A DNA stretch of 64,000 bases from Gordionus sp. m RMFG-2023 (taxonomy: Eukaryota; Nematomorpha; Gordioida; Chordodea; Parachordodidae). Positions 10,325-43,020 of this stretch are shown here, piece by piece. The first letter of the stretch is position 1. The number at the start of each line of letters is the position of its first letter. A program made the translations under genes and the position numbers. The stretch lies in NCBI RefSeq assembly GCF_954871325.1, contig NC_088775.1, positions 10,083,561 to 10,147,560 of the forward strand, written 5' to 3'. Below the pieces are notes generated by a model that saw only the letters and a list, made by a program, of their open reading frames with translations, searched no databases and was not told where the DNA came from.

Positions 10325-11320
10325 TTATGAAAAGAAAAAAAAACAATTTATTTTTACGTTAATGCGTAGCGATACTTTGCAAATAGAACATTCCCAGGAT
10401 GTCCTAATTTCGTTATTTTTGGTGCTACAGTTGTGGCACCGCTTTCTTTGTATTTTCCCATGGCATTCCAAATCACTTGCAAGAATTTTAATGGGATTGC
10501 GATCCGACCCCTTTTTCCTTATATTATCAGCCATATATTTTTTTATGATTTTGCAGGAATCGATATCAAATTTGATGATAATCCCAAATTATAATTTTTT
10601 GCGATAAAGATTTTCGGTAATTTTTAGCCGAAAGTTTTTCATAGTAAATTTATTTTGAAAATAATATCTAAAAATCTTAAAAATGCAATTATTAAATATA
10701 AACAAAAACTTTACTTATGAAGAACAATAGTAACATCGATTAGAAAGAAGAAACGGCGTACCCACCATTGCTTCGCCCTATGTTAGATTCCATAAAAGGA
10801 TTTATAGTGATTTCAGTAATCTACATAAATAATATTAGTTGTATAATCCTTAATTGCGGTTGGGCAGGGAACTTGTATAATTGTACCGTCCTTTTCTTTT
10901 CGCGAGATTAATATTCAAATCAGAGATATCACGGAAGTACTTATTGACAATCCTTCCACTTGATTACACCCAAACCTAATATTTTATTAGAATATAATAA
11001 AATAAATAATATACCATTGCTGGAGAAGAAATATTGACTATCTTCTCTTTTCATTTTTCTTATAATTCTTGAAGTCTGAAAAATTTTGCGCGACTTTCTT
11101 ATCCGCAGGAATCAAACCCCATATTTATTAGATCCTCCGTCAAGTCATTACTTGTAAAATGATTGCCAAAATAAAATTTATGATGTTTTCCCACCAATTT
11201 TTGACTCAATAATTTGTACCGATTCACCAATATATTTTGTTGTGGTATTATTTTTTTTCCTATTAGGATTATATTGTTTTGCCGAGTGACGTCCTAGAAT
11301 AATAATAATGTAAATAATTT
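10325..11320 (-). pseudogene. Second piggyBac-like transposase, heavily decayed
   Basis: On the minus strand, ~11320-11100 reads GRHSAKQYNPNRKK, then in shifted frames PLYKLL-like and KHHKFYFGNHFTSNDLT, followed by EDLINMGFDSCG. This matches the piggyBac core (KP-x-KWGIK and DNFFTS regions), but the Asp before NHFTS is Gly. Further stops and shifts follow. At 10534-10325 a C-terminal cysteine-rich module is visible (RCHNC, then CSICKVSL and another Cys), preceded by KGSDRNPIKILASDLECHGK. The remnants are collinear, so this was one element. It is diverged from the copy at 1-2779. Confidence 0.6.
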
Positions 11321-11454
11321 ATTAATAAAATTCTTTACCTTTAAATAGCACCAGGTCTCACTAACAGACAAAACTTCACTGGGATAAAGAGTCAAATTTG
11401 TTTTTTAAATAATTTATTATTAGCATAATTATATATAATTTATAATTGATCTTT

Positions 11455-11585
11455 TTTAATTTATGGTTAAATAAAATTTTCGAATCGAATAATCATATTA
11501 TTCGTACGAATACGAATAATGTATTATTCGATTTAAACGAATACGAATAATTCCATTATTCGAAATTCTAATCGAATACGAATAA
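11455..11585. repeat. Cluster of ATTCG/CGAAT inverted motifs
   Basis: Dense alternation of TATTCGTACGAATACGAATA and complementary motifs, reminiscent of the subterminal ends of small DNA transposons. A weaker similar patch is at 42375-42415. Boundaries could not be set. Confidence 0.45.
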
Positions 11586-11587
11586 TT

Positions 11588-13460
11588 TTTCTAGGTATAG
11601 ATGGAACATATACGTGATTTTGCGGTACGAATACATTTAAAGGATACCGCTGTACCAATATCGTTTCCAGCCCGTAGGGTACCATTTCCACGCAAAGCAA
11701 TTTAAATGGAATTAGACCGATGTTAGTGGCTGCAGGAATTATCGAAAAGATTGATTCGACTTTAACTAGGGTACAGTAGTCAACGCCAACCATAAATGTA
11801 CGCAAAAGAAATGGCAATATACAAATTTGAGCTTTGAACTCATTTCAAAGTTACCCCCAATCCGTGTTTATTTTATGACCATCAAATTATTCCTACCTTA
11901 GACGATTTGTTAGAGAAAATCGAAGGTGATGATAAATTTACCGTGATAGATCTGAAAGATATATAAGTGGAATCGGAATCTCGGGAATTCTTAACGATAG
12001 TGACTCATAAGGGGTATTTCCGTTACAGACTAATGCCTTTTGGATTGGCAAGTGCACCTACTATATTCCAGAGATATATAGATGAGTTTCTAAAAGATTG
12101 CCAAATGACTGCTGTCTATGATAACGCAATTATTTCTGGTTCAAACGATGAGGAGCACATAAACAATTTGTGAATCATGTTAAACAGATTACAGACGACT
12201 GGTTTTAAGGTGAAATTGATGAAAGTTAAACACCCTAATCCAGAAAAGGTGAAGGCTATCTGAAATGCACCAAAATCTAAGAATATCCAACAACTTAGAT
12301 CTTTTCTAGGACTCGTGAATTATCATGAACATTTTATTCTTAATCTGCATAGTAAAGTGGCGCTTCGAGCGTGAAAGTATCTTGCGGTAGACGAAGAATG
12401 ATCAAAATTCCTTCGATGAGGTTAAAAAATTATTGTCTTCGGAGGAAACTTTAATTCCTTATAGTAAACAGTTGTCTATAATTTTGGAATACGACGCATC
12501 TGATTCAGGATTAGGGGCTGTGTTATTAAATCAATTAGTAAACGGAAGGAGAAAACCTCTTCTTTAATAGAATCAGAGAACACTAGGGCCTGGAGAAGGC
12601 TTCTTATTATGATTTTACAATAGATAACTAGTAGTAAAAATGTAATCGCTGATGCATTATCAAGGCTTCCGATATTAGACATGGAAGAGAATCAAGATTC
12701 TATGCTTTGGAGATACAAACCTAAGTAATAATTTGAAGCACATGCAATTGTCAGAAAAGAGTCGAAGCAATATTTAATATAAAATAAATAAATAGCAATA
12801 CACATTTAGAAAAGTTGGCGGACCTTTGATCGTCACATAAATAAAGAAATGATTAATTTCTATAATCTAAGGGAAAAACCTTAAGTCGATCATGATATTA
12901 TAGAATGGAATGGGATATTGGTTATTCTTAATAAATTAAGAAATGCAGTGTTATGAATGATTCACCGGGGATATCTTGGAGAAAATGTAATCAAATCTAT
13001 TTTTAGATTATATTGTTAGTGGCCCAGATGTAATATTGATATAAAAAGTTTTGCCAGAAATATAGACATGGAATTCAAGATATACCTCTGTATCTTGTGG
13101 ACTGTTGGTAAGTAGTGTTGTTAAACGGCTCGTTTTGAGCACATTTTTAAAAACGGCTAACTCAATATTTTAGCCAGAAAAATATTGCCAAAGCCTCGAG
13201 ATTTTGATAATGTATGTCTAAACCTTTGTTCCTTCTATGACCAAAATCTTCAGTCTTGCGTAATAATTTTCTGGATAAAATATTGAGTTAGCCGTTTTTT
13301 AAAATCGGCTCAAAACGAGCCGTTTAACAACAATATTGGTAAGGGACTTTGGTAATGAATTCATATTGATTTTGCTGGACTTGTTGATTCGCGATATTGG
13401 TTAATTGGTGTTGATTCCTCCTCCAAATGGTTAGAAATGGACAATGTCTACATGACAGGA
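11588..13460 (+). pseudogene. Ty3/gypsy-type pol relic (RT, RNase H, integrase)
   Basis: Collinear but broken pol coding. Reverse transcriptase starts with HLKDTAVPISFPARRVPF (~11627-11690), then LVAAGIIEKIDS, STPTINV, IPTLDDLLEKIEG (~11890) and RLMPFGLASAPTIFQRYID (~12030-12080). The segment that should hold the YxDD catalytic motif reads AVYDNAIISG (~12110), so the Asp pair is gone. RNase H follows (ILEYDASDSGLGAVLL, ~12480-12530), then the integrase zinc-binding region (MIHRGYLGENVIKSIF, ~12955) and integrase core (HIDFAGLV and GVDSSSKWLEMD, ~13355-13445). Many stops and frameshifts are present, and a 223-bp MITE sits inside the integrase at 13113-13335. No LTRs were recognised. Confidence 0.85.
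13113..13335. mobile_element. Palindromic MITE (family C) inside the gypsy integrase, perfect TSD
   Basis: Runs from TAGTGTTGTTAAACGGCTC to GAGCCGTTTAACAACAATA, with 8-bp flanks TTGGTAAG (13105-13112 and 13336-13343) that match exactly. The two halves are near-complementary over their whole length (AAAACGGCTAACTCAATATT against AATATTGAGTTAGCCGTTTT), leaving a loop of about 60 bp around 13205-13260. This is the best-bounded copy and defines the family. Confidence 0.9.
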
Positions 13461-14325
13461 TTTTTACTAGATGCAAACCCTCTTCAAAAACCTATGCCTA
13501 CCCCCCCCCCCACCACCCTATTTTTTATCTCACCTTTTTAATTATAATGATACTCTATCATAAATTTTAAAAATAATAACTTAAATTATTCTATCTCTAT
13601 ACTATCAAATATCGACATTTTGTGAATATAAAATAGTATCATTTTCAATCAATTCATTATTGTAGCATTATGAGCTTGCTGAAAATGTTTAAATTTGTAA
13701 GGGTAGCAGAAAGTTTTATTTAGAAAATAATGTCAATGATTGTTTGCAATATATAGATTGATGAATTATTGTATAATAATAGGTCTAAAATAAAAGTATT
13801 AATTTTTACAGCAATAAATTTTACCCTATTTGATCTCAAAATTTAATAGATACCCCCCCCCCCCCAAAGTATCCTACCCCCATTAAAGCCGCCTTCCCCC
13901 TACCCCTCAAAAAATACTGAAACAAGTTCAAATATTCCGACTCATGAAAGTTCTTAGGAACTTACAGAAATAGTTGTGCCAGTAACTGAAGCTACCAATA
14001 CTGCATTTTTTCATCAAGAACCGTAAACCTACGAGGTTTATTGAGGAAATCTAACTTAAAAATGTTTTAAGGAAATGTAATAAATTGATTTATTATTTAA
14101 ATGCAATAAATATATATAAACGAACAGAACATTTTAATTAATTGATAAATATGATGTGATAATTTTAAACATTATAAAACGATATATTTTAATTCATGGT
14201 AATTTTCACTAATAATTAATAATTAGTCGTTTATAGTAGACGGCAGTTGTAAATGTCAATCATTTGATTTTGGTAAATACCCACTTCGAGTTGGAAAATT
14301 TAAACCGATGTCATAAAAAATCCTT
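13461..14325. other. Poly-C-flanked interval upstream of NDUFA5
   Basis: Two runs of C (about 13501-13512 and 13853-13865) bracket AT-rich sequence, perhaps the ends of a small inserted element in the gypsy relic. From ~14050 to 14325 the DNA is AT-rich and would contain the NDUFA5 promoter; no specific promoter motif was identified. Confidence 0.4.
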
Positions 14326-16888
14326 ATGGCGAATATAATAAAGAGGGTTTCCTTAATACTTTATTTAAATAACATTTATTTTAGTCAACGGGACTTACAG
14401 GATTAGCAGTCAATAAATCTCCTCATTTGGTATTAAGATTAATTTGTAATGTAAATTATTTTTTTTAAATATTAGACACTTGGGAATTTTTATTCAAAAA
14501 TTTTATATGCTCTCACTTTAATACCCGAAAACGCAGCCTACCGAATATGCACGGAAAAACTTATTATGGAAAAATTGAACCATGTAAAAACGGTAATTAT
14601 TATTATGATAATATTAGATTAATATTAGTTAAAGGAGCCTTTGATATCAAAACTGGAAAATAAATTAGGAGATCAAGTTGAAGAATTAATACAACAGGTG
14701 ATAATTTAATAAATGATTTATTTTACATTTGTAAGATTTTATAATGATATATGATCATTTTTTTAATGAAAGTACCATCTTATGTTTATCTTAAATTGTT
14801 ATATAAATTCACATATAGGTAATTTTATAAATACAATTCATATGGTATTACTAAAATTATATTGTCATTTATATATATTCTTAGCTTTGCATAATTTTAT
14901 TAATTAATATCCTTTTCTTTTAAAGTTTGACATTTATTTATAACCAACTGATTTTGGATTGAAAAATTTGAATATGACCCAGGGATATAATAATTACATG
15001 GCTATTCCTTCATTTAACCCTTCCAGTGGGAAAATTATTTTCAATAAAATTATAAATAGGTTGTTTTATGTCAAATTGGTGCATTGATGATCCCATTTGA
15101 TTTTTACTAAATTTAAATAGAGGGTAAAAAATAATTCAAGTTCATCTTCAACCTCTTCCTCAATATTTGATAGAAGGCTCATTTTTTAAATAACAATACA
15201 AAATATTTAAACATTATATATTTTTAAAAACTTTAAATATATGTTTCTAATGGCAACGTTCACATCAATAAGAAAAGGTTTAATAGATCTAGATTATATG
15301 GAGAACAACACATACCCATTAGTCAGAGTTTTTCACGGCTCTTACTGCTTTTCCTGATAGTACCTACATATTTTTTGTAAGTTATGTGTATTACAAAGAT
15401 TTGAGTCAGTCCATCTTTCCTGTAATGCAAGCTTGTAGGTTTAATAAAGGAGAATTTATGGTGTAGATGGCATTATTTTTACACTAAATGATTAATATTT
15501 TGACAATTTTTTTGAATACATGTTATAAAAGATTCGATTCTCATTATTTTTGATGTCTGTCCTTGAATGAGGTTTAGGAATGTAGGATAGAATTTTGTGT
15601 TCAGCTCTATAACATAAAATAAAATATTGCTTTGTCTTATTTTCAATCAATATAAGTACTTATACATATTATATATTCGAACAGATTTATCTCTTTGCCT
15701 CCAGTAATTATTTGCATGGCAAAAAGACCATTGATAAATCATTAAAATGTGGTTAAATACTATTTATAACAAATGAATGGCTTAGTTTGCTTGGAATGTA
15801 ATATAAATTATTTAGCATATGGTTGGTAAAGTTAATAAAAGATTTTTATTATATAAATGTACTTAATAATTTTATTTATATTTTTATTAATGTAAAGTAA
15901 ATGAATTTAAAATATATAGTATTTTCATATTTGGTTTTCATCAAACCCAGCTTAGCTTCACACAACAATCTGGATTATTTGATTGGACATAATAATAATT
16001 ATTACCTCACTCTGAGATCATGGGACATGGACTCTGTTACCTCATCTCAAAAGACTCGATATTACTGATGACTTTATTCCAAGCAGACTATTAGAGGACA
16101 TGAAATATTCTATCCTTCTAAACTCCCAAAAGAAATCAAATTGCTTAAAGTCTAAGTCATTATATATGGCTTACTCTCATTGAGCAACTATTTATTTTGA
16201 TATGCCTTCAATTATGATGCAAAATTGTTACTCTTCTCACTCACATGGTTGTACATATACTTTACCCACTCAATTTTCATTCAAAATATGTTAAAAGATC
16301 TAATTTGCCTTACATTATTGAAGAATGCATATAGTATTGTGACATCCAGCATTATGCCTAGACACTATAATGAAGAAGCTAATAACTTTTTTTTAAAAAT
16401 TGTGTAGGTAGTTCTCACAAAAAACTTCTCTTAAAATTTGTGGTTTCCACATACTGAGCACATTTATCACTAGAATATAATTTCATTCATGTTTTTTGCA
16501 ACTTTCTAATTGCTTAAAATTTAATTATACACATTTTTCGAATATTGTATTGGGAGTGGGGTCTTGTTTTCAAAAGCTGATTTCTAAATTTTTAAATGCC
16601 AGGGGGTGTTTTTAATATTGGTTTTCATTTATATATATAGATAAGATTATATTATATTAATATTTTTGTAAAATTTTATTCTGACCTTAGATTTTGTGAT
16701 ATTTATTTTAGCTGCTAAAAATTAATTTTAAATATTATATTGAGCTATATAATCATAAAGTTATATATTATTTAAAATATTAGGCAGAAAATGAATTGAA
16801 TCTAGTAAAGAAAATGATAATATGGAAACCATGGGAATCTTTACAAAAAGAAGCACCTCAGAATCAATGGAAATGGCCAATAAATTAA
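14326..16888 (+). CDS. NDUFA5: NADH dehydrogenase 1 alpha subcomplex subunit 5, five exons
   Basis: NDUFA5 is an accessory subunit of mitochondrial complex I, in the matrix arm. The gene was assembled by eye from five exons, all joined in phase 0 at GT-AG sites: 14326-14346 (MANIIKR), 14385-14429 ([15 protein letters not shown]), 14476-14592 ([20 protein letters not shown] then AYRICTEKL..), 14629-14697 ([20 protein letters not shown]..) and 16784-16888 ([20 protein letters not shown], ending QWKWPIN). The predicted protein is 118 residues, close to the human 116. It keeps the TGLxGLAV start, the IPxNAAYR motif, the KLExKL and AExELNL motifs and the terminal QWKWPI signature. Introns are 38, 46, 36 and 2086 bp. 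The donor of exon 2 was chosen (TTG then GTATTAAG) because it keeps the family's exact spacing between PH and YxKIL. All exons are too short to show as long open frames. Confidence 0.93.
14698..16783 (+). other. NDUFA5 intron 4 (2.1 kb) with possible coding relic
   Basis: Mostly AT-rich. Around 15240-15355 and 15925-16160 the plus strand shows patches of less biased sequence with readings such as [20 protein letters not shown] and [17 protein letters not shown], broken by stops. They look like the remains of an inserted element or gene, not recognised. No exon matching NDUFA5 occurs here. Confidence 0.45.
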
Positions 16889-17866
16889 ATATGTTATATA
16901 CAAAAATATAATTGGCATTTATAGTTTTGAAGTTATATAAAAATTTGATGATTTAAATTATTTATTTAATTTTTGGTATTTTCTAAGAATCTGAAATAAA
17001 CCTTTATTATATGATTGAACAAATTGACAATTTTCCAAAAAAATATACATTTATTAAATATATTATTGTTTTTTTAAAAAAAATACATAAAATTTTATTA
17101 TTGGTCATACTCTTTAAAAAATATAATGTATACGGAGATACTTTTTACAAAATAATGATTACATTTTAGCTTTTAAATATATAGCACATAAAATAAAATA
17201 TTAAATCACTTTATAAAATATTAAATCACTATATAAAATTAAGTGCACCCCATAAAATTTTAAACTTAAAAAAAAAGAAAGATATCTTCCTCTTGATACG
17301 AAAAGTTATAATAAGATTTTAAAATATATATAATTTTGAATTTTATTTAGATTATAAAAAATAGTAGGTAGGTTGTTATCATTGGTATAAAATTTGACTT
17401 TTGACTATGATTTAAAAAATATTATGTAAATGATTATATAGAAAACTAAACTTTACATAAACAAAATTGAATTGCAAATTTTTTTTTGAGCGAAATCATA
17501 TTTTGTTAGAAAAAAAATATAATATTTTAATATTTACTTTCATCAATTTCCAGACAAAAGCACCTAACAATATTGTAACTTATAGAATATTTATGGCAAT
17601 CAGATACAAATGTTGATTATAAATAATTATATATATTTTTTAAAAAAAAGTCTGCTATTTTATAATATAGTATATAAGAAAGTTTAATATTAATTTATAT
17701 TACATTATTTTATAAATCATTCTTCGTTTCATATAACAAAATATTTTATGAGCAAATTTTCAATTGATAAATTACGTTTTGCGTTAAACATCATTATTTC
17801 AATCGGTTTTTCAAATATTTTTTATCATTAAATTTTGAAGGAATTTGGGCACACAAACTCCATTCT
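16889..17866. other. Convergent 3' intergenic region, NDUFA5 to FOXO
   Basis: AT-rich, no gene. It contains a short tandem repeat (AAAATATTAAATCACTWTAT, about two units, ~17198-17238). It should hold the 3' UTRs of both convergent genes. Confidence 0.5.
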
Positions 17867-38509
<20,643 letters not shown>

Positions 38510-41376
38510 TTTATCTTCAAAAAAAATTAAAAAATTTTTTCAAATATTACTGATACAAATAATATTTAAACCAAACCATATGCGATTTAATAAAAAATAT
38601 TATATATTATTTTTTAACTAATTACATTAAGAACAATGACAATTTATTTTAGTAACAATATTACACTTTCTTTTTGGCGCGAAAGTTTTTGTCACCGTTA
38701 TCAAGCGTGACATAACATTATTTTAATACATCGATTATTTTATTTTAAAAAAACTTTAAAAAACCCCTCAATAGGTTAATTAAAAAAAAAATTATATGTA
38801 GTTGAAGGAGGGATTTCTATAATTTATTTATATTTTTGAAAAGGTAAAAAGTGTATTGTTCTTAGAATAAAAACTTTCTTTTCTTTCTGAAAACAAATTG
38901 TTGCATTTATATTTTATTTTTAAAAAAAATTCATACGAAAATTTTGATTCTTACAAAAAATTAGCATTTCTCTGAGTTAAATTGAGATTCATATCTAATA
39001 AATAATAATGATTTACTTTGATTTAGTTCAAGGGAATCAAGAAGCATATCTACGAATTCATAAAATAAGCGAAATCCAAAAAGAAAAGTGTTGAAAATAC
39101 GCGCCTTAAAAAATATAATTTGGATTATTTATTCTTTTTTTTTTTCTCTCACTTTTACAAAATATAATTATAATATTTAATTTATTTATCAATTAATTTA
39201 AATAATAATAACTTTTCAAAATTAAATTAATAATTAAAGTATTAGTCTCTATATTTTATTTTATTTTTACATTAAAAATAAAATATTTAAAAAATAAAAT
39301 AAATCAAAATATCTCTTACAGGTAAAAAAAAATTTTTTTAAAAAAAAAAAAATATATATATATTATTATACTAATATAGTAAAATAAGTAAAATAAACAA
39401 TATAAAATATATACAAAATTTTTTTTTGCAAGAGTAAACTGCTTTTTTTTTAAAAAAAAATATACAAGATAGAAAAGGAATATTATAATCAATGATAAAA
39501 ATGTATCTATAGGGAGGCGCAAAAACATACTCAGCACTAAATTTCATTTGAAATCTCCTTTTAAAATTTTTCCTAGAAAAAAAAAAGATAAATATAGCTA
39601 CTAGAGAATAAAAATGATGTTTCTTATTATCGATAAAATTTTAAAAAACAATTTTTCTAATTATACTAAAAGTGAATTTCCGAATAAAAAAAAGGGGTCC
39701 TATTAATTAACATAATTGATTAATTTTTTTAATGGATTAACTCGGAAAAAAGGAATAATATTGTATTTATAAAAAATGAAAGAAAATGACGAGTATAATA
39801 GGAATCCACGTGTAAATTATTATTATTACTTATATCGGAATAAGAAATGGAAGAGAAGAAAAAACAAATTTAATCAATATATGATTAGAAAAAAAAATAT
39901 ATGTTTTATTTCATCGAGACATCTATATTATCTATAAATGGAATTCCGTCAAGTTATGATATAGCCAAACGTTAGTTTTTACATAAAAAATTATTAAGGG
40001 AAAAATTGCTACTTATTTTAAAATATCAGTCTAACCCAAATCGCAAAATTTTTGAAGGAAAGTATAGTGGCATTGACATGGTACTTTTTTAACCCTGCTT
40101 TCAATGTTAGGGCTAATTTGTGACGAATTATACAAAATATGATATGAATAAAATAAATTTACATTAATTTTTGTATACTTGGCCGCAAATCCTGTTAAAT
40201 GCGAATGCAGGATACTGCTTAAGCCCTGTTATAATTCGATTATTTTATTAATTTATGGTATGATGAAATGTATCTATTAAGAAATTTTTTTTTAAAAAAA
40301 ATATAATAAATTTTTATACTATTTTCTCACCTTAATTTTCATCATCCATAATTTACTTTACCCCCTTTAAGGCTTTTGAGTAAAATTATTTGCATAAATG
40401 CGCAGTTTTATTTAGGCTAAAACAAAATCAAATTTTTTTTCTAAAAAAAACTTCTTTCATGAATGAACTGATGTCTACTAATAGCTTATCTTTTATATAT
40501 AATTATTGTATAACTTTAGGATTACCTTTTTAAAGATATGGGAGAAGATAATAACGAAGGAAAGATGGGAAGGGGGGTTTACAAAAAGAAATAAAATAGG
40601 GGTACATGAATATGTGGCATAATAGCTTTTTAGTCTTTCCCCATGAAAATGTTTGTAAAAGAGTTATTTTTACAATTATATGTCAAAGTCATTGGTTTCT
40701 TAAAAAGGAAGGTTATTGTAATAGTTGCTGCAGACTAGTATATAATATGACAGGGGCTGAACCATATGAAGTGAATGACATTAATTATGAATATAGATGG
40801 TTAAAAATATATATTCTTGACTTTATAAATGTGTGGTTTATAATTGAACGAATTGGTCTTTTTACTTTATTAAAAGATCCTTTTTTTTAAACAAGGGTTT
40901 TTTGTTTTTATTTTAACTAATTACATCTGAAAATATTAATACACAAAAAAAATTTGGTAATGAATTTCATTAACGATTTAAATGTATTAATTATATATTT
41001 TTTTTATTTAATATTTAATCGTAATTTTATTATTTAATTTTAAATATATTAATTATTTCGGTGATATAATAATAACCTTGGCATTGAAAAATTTGGGAAA
41101 TATCTTTTTTTTATATATTAAAATCATATAAAAAATAAACAGAATAATGATTAAAAAATAAACAATATATAATATAATCAATAATGATATGTAAATATAT
41201 TATTAAAATTTTTTTTTTAAAAGGCTTACGTAAATGAGTGTATTTACTATATTTATAAATTATAAATTAATTTTTGTTTCAAGGATAAAGTGCATAAAAA
41301 TTCAAAAAAAAAATTTTAACTAGAAAAAAATGACCGCTAATAGTGTAAATGTATTATAAAATTCTTCTTCTTTCAG
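38510..41376. other. FOXO upstream region
   Basis: AT-rich, expected to include the FOXO promoter and 5' UTR. Short open frames occur but none is recognised: a 54-codon frame at 39776-39939 (MKENDEYNRNPRV..) and a 94-codon frame at 40606-40887 that includes SHWFLKKEGYCNSCCRLVYN and GAEPYEVNDINYEYRWLK. Codon use there is not convincingly different from chance in AT-rich DNA. Confidence 0.4.
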
Positions 41377-41510
41377 CATTATTTTGTCAAATGACTGAAA
41401 AATTAGAGAATGGAGGAAGAAAAAAAAAGAACCTAATGAAAATTGAGGACCATAAATTAAATAATAGAAAATTTCTGAAATCTTTAAGGCGCTTGGCTTT
41501 AAGGGAATAA
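41377..41510 (+). CDS. Unidentified exon-like frame with strong acceptor
   Basis: A pyrimidine-rich acceptor (TTCTTCTTCTTTCAG, ends 41376) precedes an open frame that contains an ATG at 41391 and ends in TAA at 41508-41510. From the ATG it encodes 39 residues, basic and helical in look (MTEKLENGGRKKKNLMKI then LNNRKFLKSLRRLALRE). It could be the last exon of an unseen gene or chance. I do not recognise the family. Confidence 0.3.
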
Positions 41511-41752
41511 AAAAAAATGAAGATCATGTAAATTTAAAAAAACCTTTATTTCAAAAGATAGATGAGTTGAAGTGAGTGAATATTTTAAAAATAAATTTGA
41601 CAAAAAAATTAATACTACATTTCCAAGGCTTTGATAAATCATTCAAAATGTTTAAAAAAAAATATCAATTCCACAAAATCAATTATTATGATTTTAACAT
41701 TAATTAAGGACTTGTCGTAATGGAGTTCGGGCCTTATTTAACTTTTTTTTAG

Positions 41753-41894
41753 GCTATGTCCAAAATATTAAAAAAATTCTGATTCGGAAATTTTTGAAAC
41801 TATCGAAAAAGAAGAATAAATTTTTTTTAATATTAAAAAATCAAAATATAATTCTAAAAAATTTAAAAACTTCTGAAAATTTTTGGATATAGCC
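41753..41894. mobile_element. Inverted-repeat element GGCTATGTCC (family H)
   Basis: GGCTATGTCCAAAATATT on the left and the complement of GGCTATATCCAAAAATTTTC on the right; about 142 bp with an AT-rich centre. A second copy is at 56869-57046. Confidence 0.65.
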
Positions 41895-42157
41895 AAAAAA
41901 TTAATCTGGCAAACCGAATAGTTAGTCATAGTCTTACGTGCTTATTATAATAAATTTACATTTTAAAAGAGTATAATGGCGTCGCTTAAACTAATCGTAG
42001 GTAAATATACCAGTTAGCATTCAGCGACTCTGTCCCATCCTGTCCTATTTGGACCTTGAAAACCTGCCATTCTCGGTTTAGATTGAAAAAAATAAACTTA
42101 CCAGGCTCGCATTGTTTGAGGAATGAAAATGGGATCAAGGATCCTTTTGATAAATAT

Positions 42158-43020
42158 CAGAGACCTGCAGGTCTGGACCAACGCCGCCCCGGGTATATGG
42201 GTTGGGTTTGGCCTAAAATAAATGATTTTTTTTAACAACTAGGGCCAGATCGTATTTTTATTTTTTTTCTATAAACCAAGCCTGGGCCGAACATTTTAAA
42301 ACTATATTTATTTTAATTATTATTAGATTGGTATTATTACGAATCTTAAATTATAAAATCAGTTCAAAAAAATAATAATCGATAATCGAATACGAATAAG
42401 TTATTATTCGATCTATATTCTTTTTTGAATTAGGCCTATCATATATAATATAAAAAAAATTATTATGTATTTAAAAATTGTATCATAGAAATGATATAAC
42501 AACATTCATTCATTTTCTTTCCATTTAAAAGCAATTTATCTCCTTTGTAAAATACTTAACTAATTTATAAGAGAATTGTTGCACTACGTAAATAAAATAA
42601 AATAGTTGTTAATTTATAGACTAAATTATTATCATTTTTTAAATTTTTAGTCAATCAAACATACAACATTACAAAATAAAATATATTTTTCCCAAAAATG
42701 ATCACAAATATATATTCTTTTTCTTTGGTATTTAATGATTAAAATAATCTTCATTTTAGAATGAAGAAGAAAATTTTAAAAGTTATTAGATATCAAAAAT
42801 ATTAACTGAAAAATTAACAGTAAAATGCCTAATAGGTATATTTTTTAAAAGCCAGGGATGAATTATTTCAAAAAACTCAGGCTGTAAAAAAACTCATAAA
42901 CCCGGGTCAGGCCAAAACCGGGATGGGTCTGAAGATATGAAGCCCGTACCGGGCCGAAAGTTTTTTTTTACACACCCGAGATGGACCAGGCCTTGCAATT
43001 CCTCCCTCTGCAGATCTCTG
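42158..43020. mobile_element. hAT-type GGCC-rich element (family A), near-perfect TSD
   Basis: Starts CAGAGACCTGCAGGTCTGG and ends CCCTCTGCAGATCTCTG; the ends are imperfect inverted repeats. Flanks ATAAATAT (42150-42157) and ATAAAAAT (43021-43028) agree at 7 of 8. GC-rich subterminal motifs (GCCGCCCCGGG, CCCGTACCGGGCCG) surround an AT-rich body with no transposase. Confidence 0.8.

Noticed and set aside
11533-11817. 94-codon minus-strand frame
   Set aside because: Antisense of the gypsy RT relic, which reads sensibly on the plus strand.
39316-39537. 73-codon Phe/Leu/Tyr-rich minus-strand frame
   Set aside because: Composition of AT-rich DNA (TTT/TAT/ATA codons) with no motif; likely chance.
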